Positions 20,418 through 31,534 of a DNA stretch of 64,000 nucleotides are shown here, piece after piece (positions within the stretch are counted from its first letter, which is position 1; every line of letters starts with the position of its first letter). The stretch comes from Limnanthes douglasii subsp. nivea (taxonomy: Eukaryota > Streptophyta > Magnoliopsida > Brassicales > Limnanthaceae), in contig JAUPFV010000002.1 in the NCBI GenBank assembly GCA_036936605.1, positions 165,470,813-165,534,812 of the forward strand. Reading direction: 5' to 3'. The translations under genes and the position numbers were made by a program. The notes under the pieces were generated by a model. That model was not told the origin of the DNA. It saw nothing but the letters and a program-made list of their open reading frames with translations, and did no database searches.

Positions 20418-21120
20418 AGTTATGAGAATATAACAAAGATAATGCAAAGTATAAAATATTATTAATTAGAGAAGAGAAGTTTCATTATTGGTAGAGTGCC
20501 TGCCTATTAATACAATCTTGTAGGAGTTTAAAATTACCACTTAATACATAACTCCACTAACTTCACACGTAGACTAATATATATCATATGGAGCCTAAAG
20601 TCTTCATGCATTTAGGGGGTTGACCAATTATTTAATGTTTCTTTCAACCGCTTCTTTAACCGTCCGTTTTGATAGTAGACCTCGGTTGGTCTCGCTCATG
20701 CTGGTTGCACGCACCGCTTGATTTTTTATCTTTCTTCTCGATTATAACCTTCACTCAACTCTCTCCTCACTTGGTGATGGTTGGAACATTTATCTTTAAC
20801 GTTGGCTCTTGTTTGTACTGCTCGGTGATTTCGACTCTTGTTTGTCTTGCTTGGTGAAGTGTATGCCTAGCCGGATTTCATTTCCTTGTCCTTGTTGCTA
20901 GTGCTTCCCTCATATGGTGACCTTCAACTACCTTTAGAATCCATTAATCTCCCTCGGTTAGGCTTCAACGAGATTATACTTTTAACTATCCTCTTGCATA
21001 ACTTTAATCCACTTATGATTTACAACATAAATAGTTATGTTCGTATTGTTCACGTCTTTCTACTATTTCCATCTGCTCGGATATTGCGTAGTCTATTAGT
21101 TGATGTAAACCTCCTTCTCA
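20418..21120 (-). repeat. 3' LTR of T3 (703 bp)
   Basis: On the minus strand it runs from TGAGAAGGAGG at 21120 to ...TAACT at 20418 (CA of the end decayed). Just upstream on that strand is GAACTAGGAGGGTTCTC, a purine-rich primer tract like that of T2. No primer site follows its 3' end, so this is the 3' copy. It faces LTR-D tail to tail across eight bases. Confidence 0.7.
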
Positions 21121-21687
21121 GAGAACCCTCCTAGTTCATGAATCATATGTTGAGAACGTAAAATCGATGAAGTAAATAATTACACGAAGCCGATGAGATA
21201 GTAGAACTGGTGTACTAGTCTAATTATTTGAGTGTTTTGACGTATTTCATTCAATGATGAAGTTTTTGAATTTTTAACGGTTGCATGCCATGTATTAGTT
21301 ATCAATCGGCAGTTCTGACACCAACACCATTATAGTGTAAATGACGGTGGGGTTGTGCTAATCTGTATTTATTATTGAAAACTGCTCACGTCATGCATGT
21401 TGTGGAAAGTGAATTGGAATCTCCATAACCTCTAAAATTTGTGAAATACTATATTATTTGTTTGAAAGTCACTTTACCTTTGCAAAAGTTAAGGACTGGT
21501 TTTACAAGAGAAAATACCCATCGCCACTACTGTCACTCATTATCTATAGCATAATAATGTATGTAAATACATCCAAATTCATAAATGTTTCTTATAATTG
21601 AAACTGGCCGAGTCGAACCCTATTCGCTCGGTCATAGGTTTTGAACCCATCTCTATTTTACTGTGGGAAATAAAAAAAACATTACTG
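21121..21687 (+). other. T3 aORF upstream region
   Basis: No gene seen. By position and comparison with T2 this holds the polypurine tract (minus strand) and the promoter and first noncoding exon of the antisense gene. I could not pick a convincing TATA box. Confidence 0.4.
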
Positions 21688-21756
21688 GTAGGAGTTCTCG
21701 TTCGTGAGTTATCCCCCGATTTACTTACTCTTGTATGTCTTGTTGACTCATTGCAG
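21688..21756 (+). other. Predicted 5' UTR intron of the T3 aORF
   Basis: The donor ATTACTG-GTAGGA is at 21688 and the acceptor GACTCATTGCAG ends at 21756, 69 nt, with the ATG 17 bases later. The flanks match the T2 intron (ATTACTCAG-GTAACG; ATTGCAG; ATG), though the T2 intron is longer. Confidence 0.5.
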
Positions 21757-22371
21757 TCATTCTAGTAATCTTGATGGCTCTAAAAAAAGGTGGGAAAAAG
21801 AAGGAGAAATTAATGAAAGTAGTAGCGTCAGAGTATGAAGATCCACCCTTTCTAAAGAGCTATTTTTCTCGATTAACCCCAAAATATGGGTATCTTGATG
21901 AGAACGATCTGCTAAGTTTTATGGCTAGGTACGGGATACCCAATGGAGTAATAGTAAGGGTACCGACGGTCGGGGAGCACCCTTATCATGCAAAGGAAAA
22001 CGAAACCTGCATATATACCACTGTATTCGATTGAGGTCTACGATTGCATTTACTCTCTCTTATACAAGACTTCTTTAGCTTTACTCGTATATGTCCTACA
22101 CAACTGGTTGCAAATAGATGAAGGGTATTGCTTAGTATTATATTGAGCTCCCGCATATTAGGTATTTTAGTCCAGATTTGTTTGCTGTCGTTGGCGTAAC
22201 TAAACTTGAAAAGTCCCCATTTTTTACACCCAACCAAACAAAGTGAGAAGATAGTTGAAATTCTATCTTCAGACAAAAATTGGAAGCACTCGTTTGTATT
22301 TGTGTCAGGAAATTGGGAGCATGAAAATGTTATCATGAATCTTTAGTTTGAACGATATTGGAAATCCAAGT

Positions 22372-22440
22372 GTAAGAAATTTTTTGTGTAACTCGTAGCC
22401 CTAACAACCAAATGCTAACGTAACTGTTTGATTGTGCAAG
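22372..22440 (+). other. Predicted intron 1 of the T3 aORF
   Basis: The donor AAGT-GTAAGAAAT and the acceptor ATTGTGCAAG give 69 nt, with a CTAAC branch-point-like motif about 24 bases before the acceptor. T9 has an intron in the same place with GTAAGAGG, CTAAC and GATGCAG. Both are followed by the same coding words (HQEWCKEGLSKD). Confidence 0.6.
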
Positions 22441-22642
22441 TGAAGGGAAGCACCAGGAGTGGTGTAAAGAAGGGTTGTCAAAAGACTCTGTAAAACCACT
22501 GATTTAAGTATCAAATTACAAAGGTTGGAAAGTTATAATGGCTGATAGTGGAGAAGTGGCTACCACAGAACGAATACGGGCATTGATGGAGCCGAGGTAT
22601 CTTGACCGTAATAGTACAAAGGTATGGTTGGCAGTGCCCCAT

Positions 22643-23064
22643 GATGAGTCTGAATTTTCTCACCACTCACTGTGGGAACCGGACATGGGAAATTTGGACA
22701 AAAACCACCCACTGAACCATCCGAACAAGACTAATGTATTAAAAACTAAATCAGTTCATGACTAAGCTAATTACCTACTTGCTTCAAAACTAATGGGTAA
22801 TTGAACTCGACCCGACTTCATAAGTGTGACCCCAAAGCCCATGTGGCCCATAATTAAAGGTATAAATACCCAACCACTTTCATTAATGAGGGTAATGAAC
22901 ATTTAATACAACCAGGAAACTCAAATCTCTCACTACAAACTACTTAAGCATTAGATACCCTTGAAACATCACAAAACTCTAGACAAAATTACCCTCAGTT
23001 GAAAATAATCCACACCACCTCAGAGTCGAAGAACATAAGGGATAGAAGGGTCTTCTTCCTAACA
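22643..23064 (+). repeat. LTR family C fragment inside the T3 aORF
   Basis: The segment CCCAACCACTTTCATTAATG and its surroundings match the T1 LTR at 6600-6740, and AAAGGTATAAATACCC is a TATA box. A possible start TGATGAGTCTG (22643 region) and end TTCCTAACA (23064) give about 420 bp, the size of a solo LTR. The coding match to the aORF stops just before and resumes just after. No matching target duplication was found, so the borders are uncertain. Confidence 0.55.
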
Positions 23065-23792
23065 AGGTCAAAATGAGAAGGAAGGGCAGGTCCTAGTCAT
23101 TTAGGATGCTGGATAGGTGAACTAGTAGGAAGATAATGCTTCCCTACTAGGGAATAAGGTAATAAAGAAGCATACTCGGTACGCTCGAGAAGAGGATGAA
23201 GAGACATATGATGAATAAATCCCTCTACATAAGAAGTTTTGCATGATCGTTGATGCAGTGCCCTTCACAACGAGGAAGTTGCAGTTGGTGGATGAAGAAA
23301 TTAATGGTGAGATTCAGGTACCATAGAAACAGGGTGCCAATGTATCAGGCTCTGAGGCATAACAGAATTAGAGGAAGGCCCTCGAGGTGATAGTATTTGA
23401 TGAAGCTCGAGTGGATGGTCAACCGATCCGAGTAGAAGAAAATGATGAGGGAGATAAACAGAGAAAACATATTATCTATGAGATAGCTCAAAGGATGGAG
23501 CATTTTGTGAAGACATCAGGGTGTACAACCTTCTTTTCCCTTTGTGCAAGGGGTACGCATAAGGTCTTCATTTGTAAAATAGTACTACAAGAGTTGTTTT
23601 TAACAAATAATAAAGAAGTAGAGGCCATATCGTGGTAGAAAAGTGGCTGAGGAGCTCCCCCATTCGAATGAAGTGATACCATCTCCATCGATGCTGATGT
23701 TCAAGCAGCTCAAGTGGTGCCCGGAGTTATCATTTTACGACAACATACCCATAAGCGAAATACTACAGAGCCAGCTGGAGCTTGCCATACAT

Positions 23793-23863
23793 ATATTTTC
23801 CTATTGAAATCTATATATTGATAAATAAATGAAAATAGTAGACAAACCTTAAAGTGAATACAG
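23793..23863 (+). other. Predicted intron 2 of the T3 aORF (donor decayed)
   Basis: The acceptor GTGAATACAG is at 23863, followed by ATTCATCATAAC, the same exon start as in T2 and T9. The donor side reads CATACATATATTTT with no GT at the expected place, so the start is estimated from the length of the homologous introns. Confidence 0.45.
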
Positions 23864-24676
23864 ATTCATCATAACTATGTGGTGGTATCCTACCAGCGCA
23901 TGTTAAGCACTAATTATCAAGTCATGGAGAAGTGGAAACCGGATGCAATGTTCTTTGGTTTGGTGAAGGGCTTGACCACCGAGCTTGGTCGGTTAAAAAA
24001 TGCCTATGGGTTGGCTAAAACATAAAATTACAAAACAACTCAAGAAAATGATGGGCTCCGGCAGGATGTGGCCACACTCAAGGATGCTCAAGACTCTTAC
24101 GAGGATAAATTTAAATAGATGACCATGGGAAATACTACCCTTATAGAGCATAATAATGTGCTGATTAAGAGGATTATAAATTAATGTCATGGAGTGCTGG
24201 TCTTCTCGCATAAAATGTAGGCTAAGCGCAAAAGATAGAGGAGCAATCTGAACACATCATTGATCTAAAGTCGGAGAATGAGAAGCTAACAATTATGATG
24301 GATGACCTTAAAAGTAGAATAGACCAACAGCGTAAGAAGCTCATGAAGTAAGAAGAGGCCAACTTGGAAGAACGCGAGAGGAATTTGGAAGTTGCCATGG
24401 GAATATGGAAAAAAATCAACATAAGACGCTGGCTGAGCCTTTAGCGCTTAAGCCGGACATGGAGTTGGGGTTACTAGAAAAATTTATATATGTGGAATAA
24501 GGACCATAAGTGGGTGGCACATCCACTTTTGGTTTGGCTCTTTTAAATAAGGATGTGGGCGAGGTAGCTACCCAGGTTGCAAAGGGTGTGGAGCACGAAA
24601 CCGAGGTTTATCCTTTGGCAGCAAAGGTCAATGACCCTCCTCTGACACCTGATGTTTCATTTTATTTGTATGTGTA

Positions 24677-25230
24677 AGACTTTGGAACATATATTCTTTG
24701 GTGATGTAATCACGAAAAAACCTTGATGTGATATCTAAGTAAAGCTTATGAAATTTTTGTTGGAATACTGTTTTAATGTTTTATATTGGAGATCTAGATT
24801 GGTTGCGAAGATATGTGTTTGTTAATTAGCATAACGTTTGGAAAGATCCGTACAAGGTCGAGCTCAGTTGGGCTCATTGCGTAGCTATGAGTGAGACTTT
24901 CTCCTCAACATATTCACAGCAAGGTCATCTCGACCTTATTGCGTGGCCCAACAAGGGTTTGATACTAGATCAGTTCGTTTATTGATACCATGTATACGGT
25001 ATTAGGCTGAGTATGACATTTACGTAGCCCGTAGGCGTGGCCAATTAGCCCATTCGTTTTAATAGACTATGTGGTATGGGCTCAGTATTGCCCACTGCAT
25101 AGCCCATAGTCATGTTCATTGATCCGTTCGCGATTATAAGCGTGGAGATAACTTAACAAACAAACATAAGGGGAGAAAAAGAGCCTATTAGGGGATGTAA
25201 AATTTTATTAAATTAATAAACAAGAGTCAG
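24677..25230 (-). other. T3 3' noncoding region
   Basis: No gene. It contains inverted versions of the T2 UTR block: GGGCTATGCAGTGGGCAATA and GGGCTACG...CTCAGCC units repeated about every 80-100 bases on the minus strand. Confidence 0.5.
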
Positions 25231-25262
25231 ATGCCTCATTAAAAAACCCTCCCGCGCCATCA
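25231..25262 (-). promoter_or_regulatory. Conserved post-pol motif, copy 3
   Basis: On the minus strand: GATGGCGCGGGAGGGTTTTT then TAATGAGGCAT, 28 bases after the integrase stop. It is nearly identical in design to the T2 motif. Confidence 0.65.
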
Positions 25263-25289
25263 GAGGAGAAAAAGAGCCCATCCTCTAAG

Positions 25290-26401
25290 TTATACTGCAT
25301 GGACATACAACTTTAAGTGATTTATGTTCCAAGGATTCTTGACGGCATGGCCCTCCGCATTGGCAAGGCAATATGTTTCACTATGTCCCATGGAGATGTG
25401 GTTGTATGGCCCTTCGCAATTTCGTCCTAACTGACCGGCTGCTCTCTCACCGGTCCCATGAGAATTTTTCTTCCTAACCACATCCTCTACTAGGAAGCTA
25501 TGTGACTTAATTTGAGTGTTAAAGCGTTCCCGCATCAGGTTCCTCTAATGTTATGCCTGAACACGAGCTTGATCATATAATTTCTCTATGAGATCCACAT
25601 TCACCGCTCGATCAGTAATATTATTGTATTCATCATAGCTGGCGATCTGGTGGCTTGTTATAACTATTTCTGCTGGTACCACAACCTCATTGCCATAGAT
25701 GAGGGTGAAAGGAGTGTCACCGGTCGTAGTCCATGGGGTTGTTCGATATGCCAATAAGACCTCGATTAGTTTGTCTGGTCATTTTTGTCTTGGCTCCTTC
25801 AAGCTTGTTTTTAATCCATTCCAGGATGGTATGGTTGGTGACCTCGACCTGGCCATTTGGCTGAGGATAGTATGGTGGGGAGAAGTGTTGGCTGATCCCA
25901 TAACGTTTGTAGAAGGCCATAACCATGGTGTTTGAAATTAAGGGTTATTGTCTGTCATCAAGATGCAAGGTATTCCAAACCTAGCTAAAATTTGATGGTG
26001 AATGAAGTCGCATATATTCTGAGCTTGAGTGCAAAATAAAGCTTCAGATTTTACCCATTTTGAGAAGTTATCCACCGTGACTATAAAAAACTATTGCTTG
26101 CCAGTTTCCATAGGAAGTGGCCCTACTAGGTTGATGCCCTATTTGTTGTAAGGGAAAATGATAGCCACGGGATACATCAGCTTTCCTAGAAGGCAACCTA
26201 TTTTGGAGAATTTGACATTGATCGCATTGTTAGACGAGTCACTCTGTATCGCTGGCCAATTCTTGCCAGTAATATCCAACTAACAAAAAATGTCGAATAA
26301 GGCTACGATATCCACAATGTGCCCTAACTTCTCTAGTATATAGATCGTGCAGAACTAAAGAAGCTTGTTCTTTATCAAGACATCCAAGAAGGGGACATTA
26401 A
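25290..26401 (-). pseudogene. pol: Integrase of T3 (degenerate)
   Basis: Read right to left: zinc part (LVLHDLYTREVRAHCGYRSL and QCDQCQ remnants), core (INLVGPLPMETGKQ, TVDNFSKWVKSEALF, ILARFGIPCILMTDNNP with the second Asp), YGISQHFSPPYYPQPNGQVE with the catalytic Glu in place, then [19 protein letters not shown] and the C-terminal domain (CEGPYNHI, NPWNINHLKLYVHAV), stop at 25290. Frameshifts near 25930, 25740 and 25545 and several stops break it. T4 is inserted at its N-terminal side. Confidence 0.8.
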
Positions 26402-27010
26402 TGAGGGGGTATTCTCAGTCGAGCAGTAAAAGACCGAGCAGATGCAAAAAATGAGAAAGACAAAGGACGAGCTCGGACAGTAGAAAGTTAAATAAACGAT
26501 GAAAGGAAGAAAGTTCATAGCAACACAACATATAACACCGACTAATTCTGACGAAAGAGTTGTCCGACTGAGCTGGTCATGCAAGAGTCGAAGGTTGAAC
26601 GAGATAACAGAGGACCCAATGATCTAAAAAACATAGGGACTGAGTGACCTTAAACAACTGAGCTTAGCTCGGACTATATCGTGTTTCGAACCGAAAAACG
26701 GAGATAAGTAAGGAGGTCATTAAGCCTTGCTCGAGTTAGCACGCATCTCAAGCCGAGGCAACATATTTGAAAGGAGAAATGGTTTCTAAATCACTGATTA
26801 AAGGTGTTATATGTTTAGTCAGCCGTAATTATAGGCTATGTGATGTAAGTGAAGTAGCGGACACATTAAGTGGGAATTAATGTATCTATAACCGCCCACT
26901 AACGAGGAGAACTATAAGTAGGGGAATTCTCTAATGATAAAGATAACTTCTCTTTTCAAACTAATTGAGTGTTTGTACTTTGGGAAAGTTTTGTTCTTTT
27001 CCCGTAAACA
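26402..27010 (+). repeat. 5' LTR of T4 (609 bp)
   Basis: It starts TGAGGGGGTATTCTC and ends TTCCCGTAAACA. A TATA-like ACTATAAGTAGG lies near 26912, and ATAACCGCCCACTAA precedes it, as in the T2 LTR (7771-7781). The five bases before it are ATTAA; no right-hand partner survives. Confidence 0.75.
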
Positions 27011-27013
27011 ATT

Positions 27014-27030
27014 TGGCGCCATCTGTGGGA
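27014..27030 (+). promoter_or_regulatory. Primer binding site of T4
   Basis: TGGCGCCATCTGTGGGA lies three bases after the LTR. It is one of the best kept primer sites in the window. Confidence 0.8.
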
Positions 27031-27060
27031 GATCGTAATCAGTCGTTAACCACGATATTC

Positions 27061-28590
27061 ACTATATCAGGAATCGAGAGAGAGAACCCAGAATCGAGTG
27101 AATCAGCAATCAGCAATAAGGTGGCAACAAATCCCCAACCGAGGCAAAGTAACCTGTTTCTAGTCCCTATTGTTACCCAAGAGGCCGATATTGTAGCACT
27201 GGTCGGTACAGGACAGTCGGTGGGTCAGCGGTTGCCGCCTACAGTCGTCACCGTTGTTGATATCCAACCTCGTCGGCCCGCAGAAGCTCCCGTGACCCAA
27301 GAGGTGATGGGAGCCAACCTTACAACTAATCCGACTGTCCAACAACTAGAGCAGCAAATCCAGTACCTTCAATAGGAGCACCTAAGGGTTGCATGTGAGC
27401 GCGATGTGAGAGAACATCTTATGCACACCACCATAACCGGAATGAACGACGCTATTCACTCCCTCACGGCTAAGTTCAAAGGAACAAGTCGGGCCAATCA
27501 TCAATCTGGTCCGGAGGCCAACAAGGTTAATAGGCTGAAGCAATCGTCTAGACACGACGACAAGCAAGATGACGAAGGAGAAAGCGGGGACAAGACTCCA
27601 GCTAAGGAGCCAGGGTCTAGAAAGGAGGCGGCCCCCACATCTTTCAAGCGAGAAAGAGAGGATGATGATCGCCGCTACAACCAAGTTCGCCCGAGGCTAT
27701 CAATTCACTTACTAAAGGAATCACCATTCTCTGAAAGAATTCTCGAGGCTTAGCTCCCAAGGAAGTTTGATCCCTTTCGAATGGAGGCATACGATGGAAC
27801 AGAAGACCCAGAAAGACATCTGGAACAATTCTGCAACATGATGATGACGTTCAACCCAGATGACGCGATGTTGTGCCGAGCGCTATCCTTGACCCTCAAA
27901 GGAAATGCCATGGATTGGTTCAGTAGCCTACCAAAAGGATCCATTTATGAATTCATTAGTCTATGGAAAGCGTGAGCGATATTCAATCATGGATCTTTAT
28001 GAGCGACGAGGTGAGTCCCTTAAAGGTTTTGTTGGATGATGTGTTCATGCTATGAATGTCTTGCCAGATTTAACGGAAAACATGGCGGTGGCATCACTTA
28101 AAGAAGGGCTTGACCTAAAGGGTGAGCTATATGCGGATCTAATCAAATTCTCAACAAAAATATGGGAGACCTGCTCGCCCGAGCAGATACCTTTATCAGA
28201 GTCGATGATGCCCGCATCGGTGGCTCGCCAGAGCGACATGGGTCGGAATTCAAGGAAGGAGTCTTGGAACAAAAGAGGGTTAAAGAGGAGCCCCAAATAG
28301 ATACCAATCAACGTCCTCATCAATTCGAGCAACCAAGGTGAAACACCCCCTTAACCAAAGCCATTTCTGTAATATATGATCGAACGAGGGGGAGAACGAA
28401 GTACCAGATGCCCCGTGTAATGAGCGCTCCCAGATTCAAGCGATCCGACATATGTTTCTGTGCATATCATAGGGACCATGGGCATTCAACGGACGAATGT
28501 TGGCAACTCAAGGAGGAGGTTCGATCACCCACTGAAAAAACCCTAAAATTGAGGGAGGAGAGGCTAACCAAAAATAGTGCCTCCTTATGA
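27061..28590 (+). pseudogene. gag: gag of T4
   Basis: The N-terminal part is open to a stop at 27373 (EVMGANLTTNPTVQQLEQQI). The next segment (HTTITGMNDAIHSLTAKFKG ... ESPFSERILEA) has one in-frame stop at 27751 before PRKFDPFRMEAYDGTEDP, LTLKGNAMDWFSSLPKGSI. About 45 bases are deleted near 27970 (LWKA to the equivalent of RERYSIMDLYERR). The end carries an intact zinc-knuckle pattern, FCAYHRDHGHSTDECWQL. Of the gags here, this one keeps the full knuckle. Confidence 0.85.
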
Positions 28591-28699
28591 TTGCGGGAGG
28601 AAGCTCGGGAGTCTTAGATATGACAGATTGGCCATAACACAACAGTAGAATTGGCCAGAATTCTGAGGTCACTGACAACTTCATAACCACATACAGTGC

Positions 28700-29330
28700 A
28701 CCTCCGTCCCTATACACAATAGCAGGGGGTAATTCTACAGCATCCCAGGGAACCACATCTAACAAGCTAACAAAAATCGAATTTGATGTATACGAAATAA
28801 ATGCGAACTCCTACCGTAGTTACATGGACCTAGTGGTCGACCTCACCTTTAATGATGACGATCTCAGAGGTGTCACTCTACCTTATGAGGATGCGTTAAC
28901 TATTGATATGGACATTGGAGGGGTTATGGTGACCCGCAGTCTAGTCGATGGAGGCAGCTCTACTAACATAATCTCTAAAGACAGTTTAAACCGCATGCTA
29001 AATGTGCCCCCATATCACCCTACTCATCTTATACTAGTCGGCTATGAGGGAAGAACTTTGCAGTGCTTTGGGGAAGTAGAGTTGCTGGTAAAGGTTGGGC
29101 ATGGAGCGAAAAAAAAGAGCTAAAAACATTATTCATAATTTCCGATTTACCAAGCCCATACCATGCCATCATTGGGAGACCATGACTGCACAGAATGGAG
29201 GAGACACCATGTACATTCCGAAAATTCCTGAAATATCCAGTGGGGAACTCAGTGGGTATAATTCGAGGAAGACAGAGAATAACAAGAACTTGTTATGCAG
29301 TTACGGTGGACCCATTCAAGTCGCTCCGAT
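28700..29330 (+). pseudogene. pro: Aspartic protease region of T4
   Basis: The frame reads GGNSTASQGTTSNKLTKIEF, LTFNDDDLRGVTLPYEDA, TIDMDIGGVMVTRSL and VDGGSSTNIISKDSLNRM with the catalytic Asp, then LVGYEGRTLQCFGEVELLV. A frameshift near 29100 follows (WSEKKE to ELKTLFIISDLPSPYHAIIG in the next frame). The knuckle-protease spacer is shortened relative to T2. Probably part of a gag-pro-pol polyprotein in the parent element. Confidence 0.8.
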
Positions 29331-29368
29331 AGCAATTAAATGGCAAGGGGGTCCCTGAAGCGGAGGCC

Positions 29369-30248
29369 TTGGATTCACCCTTGCCAAAACCGGTCGATGA
29401 TCCTCGTGAACTCGATCAATCTATTGATACAATTTCAGAAACAATGGAGGAACCAATAGCTGTAGGCCGCCTGATCCGGATGGGGGGGGGGGGTACTTTA
29501 TCTCTAAACTTTAAAAAACATTTAATTACATTTTTAGCCAAGAACTTGGATGTGTTCGCATAGGAAGCAGGTGATGTATCCGGGGTAAAACCTTCAATTA
29601 TATGTCACGAATTGGCCATTAACCCGTATGCCAAACCGGTATGCTGAAGAGCGCATATCGTTTTTGGTGGAAAAACAAGAGGCCATACTAGAAGAGGTGG
29701 CTAAATTATCTCGCCTCGGCACATCCGAAAAGCACGATACCCGGTCTGGATAGCCAATCCTGTATTAGTAAAGAAGAGAGCTGGTTAACGGCGGATGTGT
29801 GTGGACTTTACCGACTTAAACCAAGCATGTCCTGAGGATGTATTTCCCTTGCTGCGTATCGATCAACTTGTAGATTCAACATATGGTTGCAAATACCTTT
29901 CATTTATGGATGTTTACTCCGGGTACAATCATATTCGACTCCATCTGCCCGATTAAGAGCACACCTATTTCCAAACAGAGAGAGGCTTATATTTTTATAA
30001 AGTCATGCCTTTCGGATTAAAGAACGCAGGATCTATATAACAGCGATTGATAAACTATATATTTCAGGATCATTTGGGAAAACGTTTAGAGGCATATATT
30101 GACGATATGATTGTCAAACCCCATACTGAAGAACAACATCTAGAGACATTGCAGGTAGTTTTTTTACTTACTCCGACAATTCAATCTCAAGCTCAACCCG
30201 GTTAAATGCTCATTCAGGGTCGCTAGGGGAAATTTCCTTGGTTATGTA
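29369..30248 (+). pseudogene. pol: Reverse transcriptase of T4
   Basis: It contains CHELAINPYAKPVC, HIRKARYPVWIANPVLVKK, LNQACPEDVFPLLRIDQL, FMDVYSGYNHIRLHLPD, VMPFGLKNAGS and an intact active-site box, AYIDDMIVKPH, at about 30100. Stops at 29563 (TGG>TAG), 29645, 29787, 29956 and 30039 and a frameshift near 30165 kill it. A run of twelve G at 29482-29493 sits at the start of the domain, where related copies have no such run. Confidence 0.8.
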
Positions 30249-30540
30249 GTGAGTAAACGAGGTATCGAAGCTGATCTTGTCCAATTATACATGATCTTAG
30301 AAATGGAACCCCCCAAGAATATCAAGGAGGCGAAAATCCTTACAGGACACTTAGCGGCGCTATCAAGGTTTATTTCTCGGGCATCGGACAAGAGTCACCA
30401 GTTTTTTGAAATTCTAAGAAGGGCCAAGAAGTTCACCTGGACGGAAGACTGCACGACTTACATTCAAGTGAAGAGTCACCGTTCTCGTTACTTTGATGCT
30501 AGAATTTCACCTGGACAAGAGTCACCGTTACTTTGATACT
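30249..30540 (+). pseudogene. pol: RT end / RNase H start of T4, then a deletion
   Basis: It reads IEADLVQLYMILEMEPPKN, TGHLAALSRFISRASDKSHQ and FTWTEDC, then stops matching. A short direct repeat (AGAGTCACCG...TTACTTTGATA) at 30473 and 30517 marks the junction. Directly after it comes integrase, so about 1.5-2 kb (rest of RNase H, whole second RNase H) is missing. Confidence 0.75.
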
Positions 30541-30548
30541 TCAATCAT

Positions 30549-31530
30549 ATGGAGGCAAATTCAATCCTGCCCGACTTACGTTCAGAAGAACCCGACGCTC
30601 ATTGTGGGCACCGAAGTCTGATACGACGATTTCGGTTGGCAGGATACTATTGGCCAGATGCAGAAAATTTAGTCCAGCAGTGTTATCAATGCCAAGAATA
30701 TGCTAATACACAACATATACCTAGTGAACCAATACAAACCGTTCCCGTTACCTGCCCTTTCGATAAATGGGGGATAAACCTCGTTCGATCCTTGCCGATG
30801 GCCACCGGGAAGAGATAGTTCTTGATCGTAGTGGTGGACTATTTCTCCAAATGTGTTGAGGCTAAAGCTTTATTCCGAACCAGAGCACAAGAGGTTTTTG
30901 ATTTCATTCATAATCAAATTTTGACTCGATATGGTATACCACGAGTCCTGATGACCGATAATGGCCCACAGTTCCAGAATTCAGTACTCACTAAGTTCTA
31001 TAAATGATATGGGCTCATCCTACATTTTTCCACGCCATATTACCCCCAAACCAATGGTCAAGTAGAGGTAATAAACATAACATTACTCGTGGGAATTAAG
31101 ATGAAGCTTGAAGGAGCCAAGGGAAAATAGCCAGAAAAACTACTGAGGTCTTATGGGCATATAGAACTACTCCACATGCAACAACAGGGGATATACCTTT
31201 TGCTATAGTTTATGGTAACGAGGCAGTCATACTAGTATAGATCATAGTGCTAAGCCACCATATAGAAAACTACGAGGAAGAAGTAGACTTGGTGGCCAGA
31301 ACGACGAGTGTGCACCTTTTGAACAAATGATGCGATCAAACACGAGTCTGAGCGGAGCATTAAATAAGTCTGATGAGGGGATGATTCAATGCTCGGTTGA
31401 AGGCCCATATTTTTAAGGTGGGTGATCTAGTGTTAAAAAAGACGTTCCAAGGATCAGGCACTAGAGGAAGCGACAAATTAGGACCTAATTAGGAGGGTCC
31501 GTACACAATTCTCTCTAGACGTCTCGTTAG
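30549..31530 (+). pseudogene. pol: Integrase of T4, catalytic triad readable
   Basis: The H2C2 motif is complete (AHCGHRSLIRRF ... CYQCQEY). The core keeps all three catalytic residues in one frame: D in IVVVDYFSK, D in MTDNGPQFQNS and E in TNGQVEVIN. Stops at 30819 (CAG>TAG), 31005 (CGA>TGA) and 31128 (TGG>TAG) are single transitions. After about 31130 the frame shifts and the C-terminal domain is badly decayed. It breaks off near 31530. Confidence 0.85.
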
Positions 31531-31534
31531 GTAC

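Larger units (their letters stand above)
21774..24676 (+). pseudogene. T3 antisense aORF (Transposase_28-like domain and coiled coil)
   Basis: ATG at 21774 opens MALKKGGKKKEKLMK. The N-terminal domain follows: LLSFMARYGIPNGVIVRVP, TVGEHPYHAKENE, a stop in FD*GLRLHL, then RVLLSIILSSRILGI and HSFVFVSGNWEHEN. Intron 1 (22372-22440) and KHQEWCKEGLSKD come next, matching T9. An LTR piece (about 22643-23064) interrupts the gene. It resumes with SREEDEETYDE, LSFYDNIPISEILQ, an intron-2 acceptor at 23863, then KWKPDAMFFGLVKGLTTELG and coiled coil (SEHIIDLKSENEKLTIMMDD). The end is near 24676. It is broken by many stops, and its strand is opposite to T3 pol. Confidence 0.7.
26402..31530 (+). mobile_element. 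T4: Tat-type element nested in T3, 3'-truncated
   Basis: It has a 5' LTR, primer site, gag, protease, RT, RNase H start and integrase on the plus strand. The rest of RNase H and the whole second RNase H are deleted at about 30540. Sequence stops matching inside the integrase C-terminal domain near 31530, so there is no 3' LTR, and T3 gag (minus strand) begins at once. The 3' truncation means the nested insertion was later cut by a deletion. Confidence 0.8.

Noticed and set aside
20669..21134. Plus-strand frames at 20.67-21.13 kb (hydrophobic) as membrane proteins
   Set aside because: They lie wholly within the T3 LTR read on the wrong strand. The homologous LTRs at 32 kb and 63.4 kb do not preserve the frames.
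21771..21776. An aORF start at 21771 (TTG) giving an extra Met
   Set aside because: The first true ATG is at 21774, 17 bases after a conserved intron acceptor. A TTG start is unlikely in a plant mRNA.
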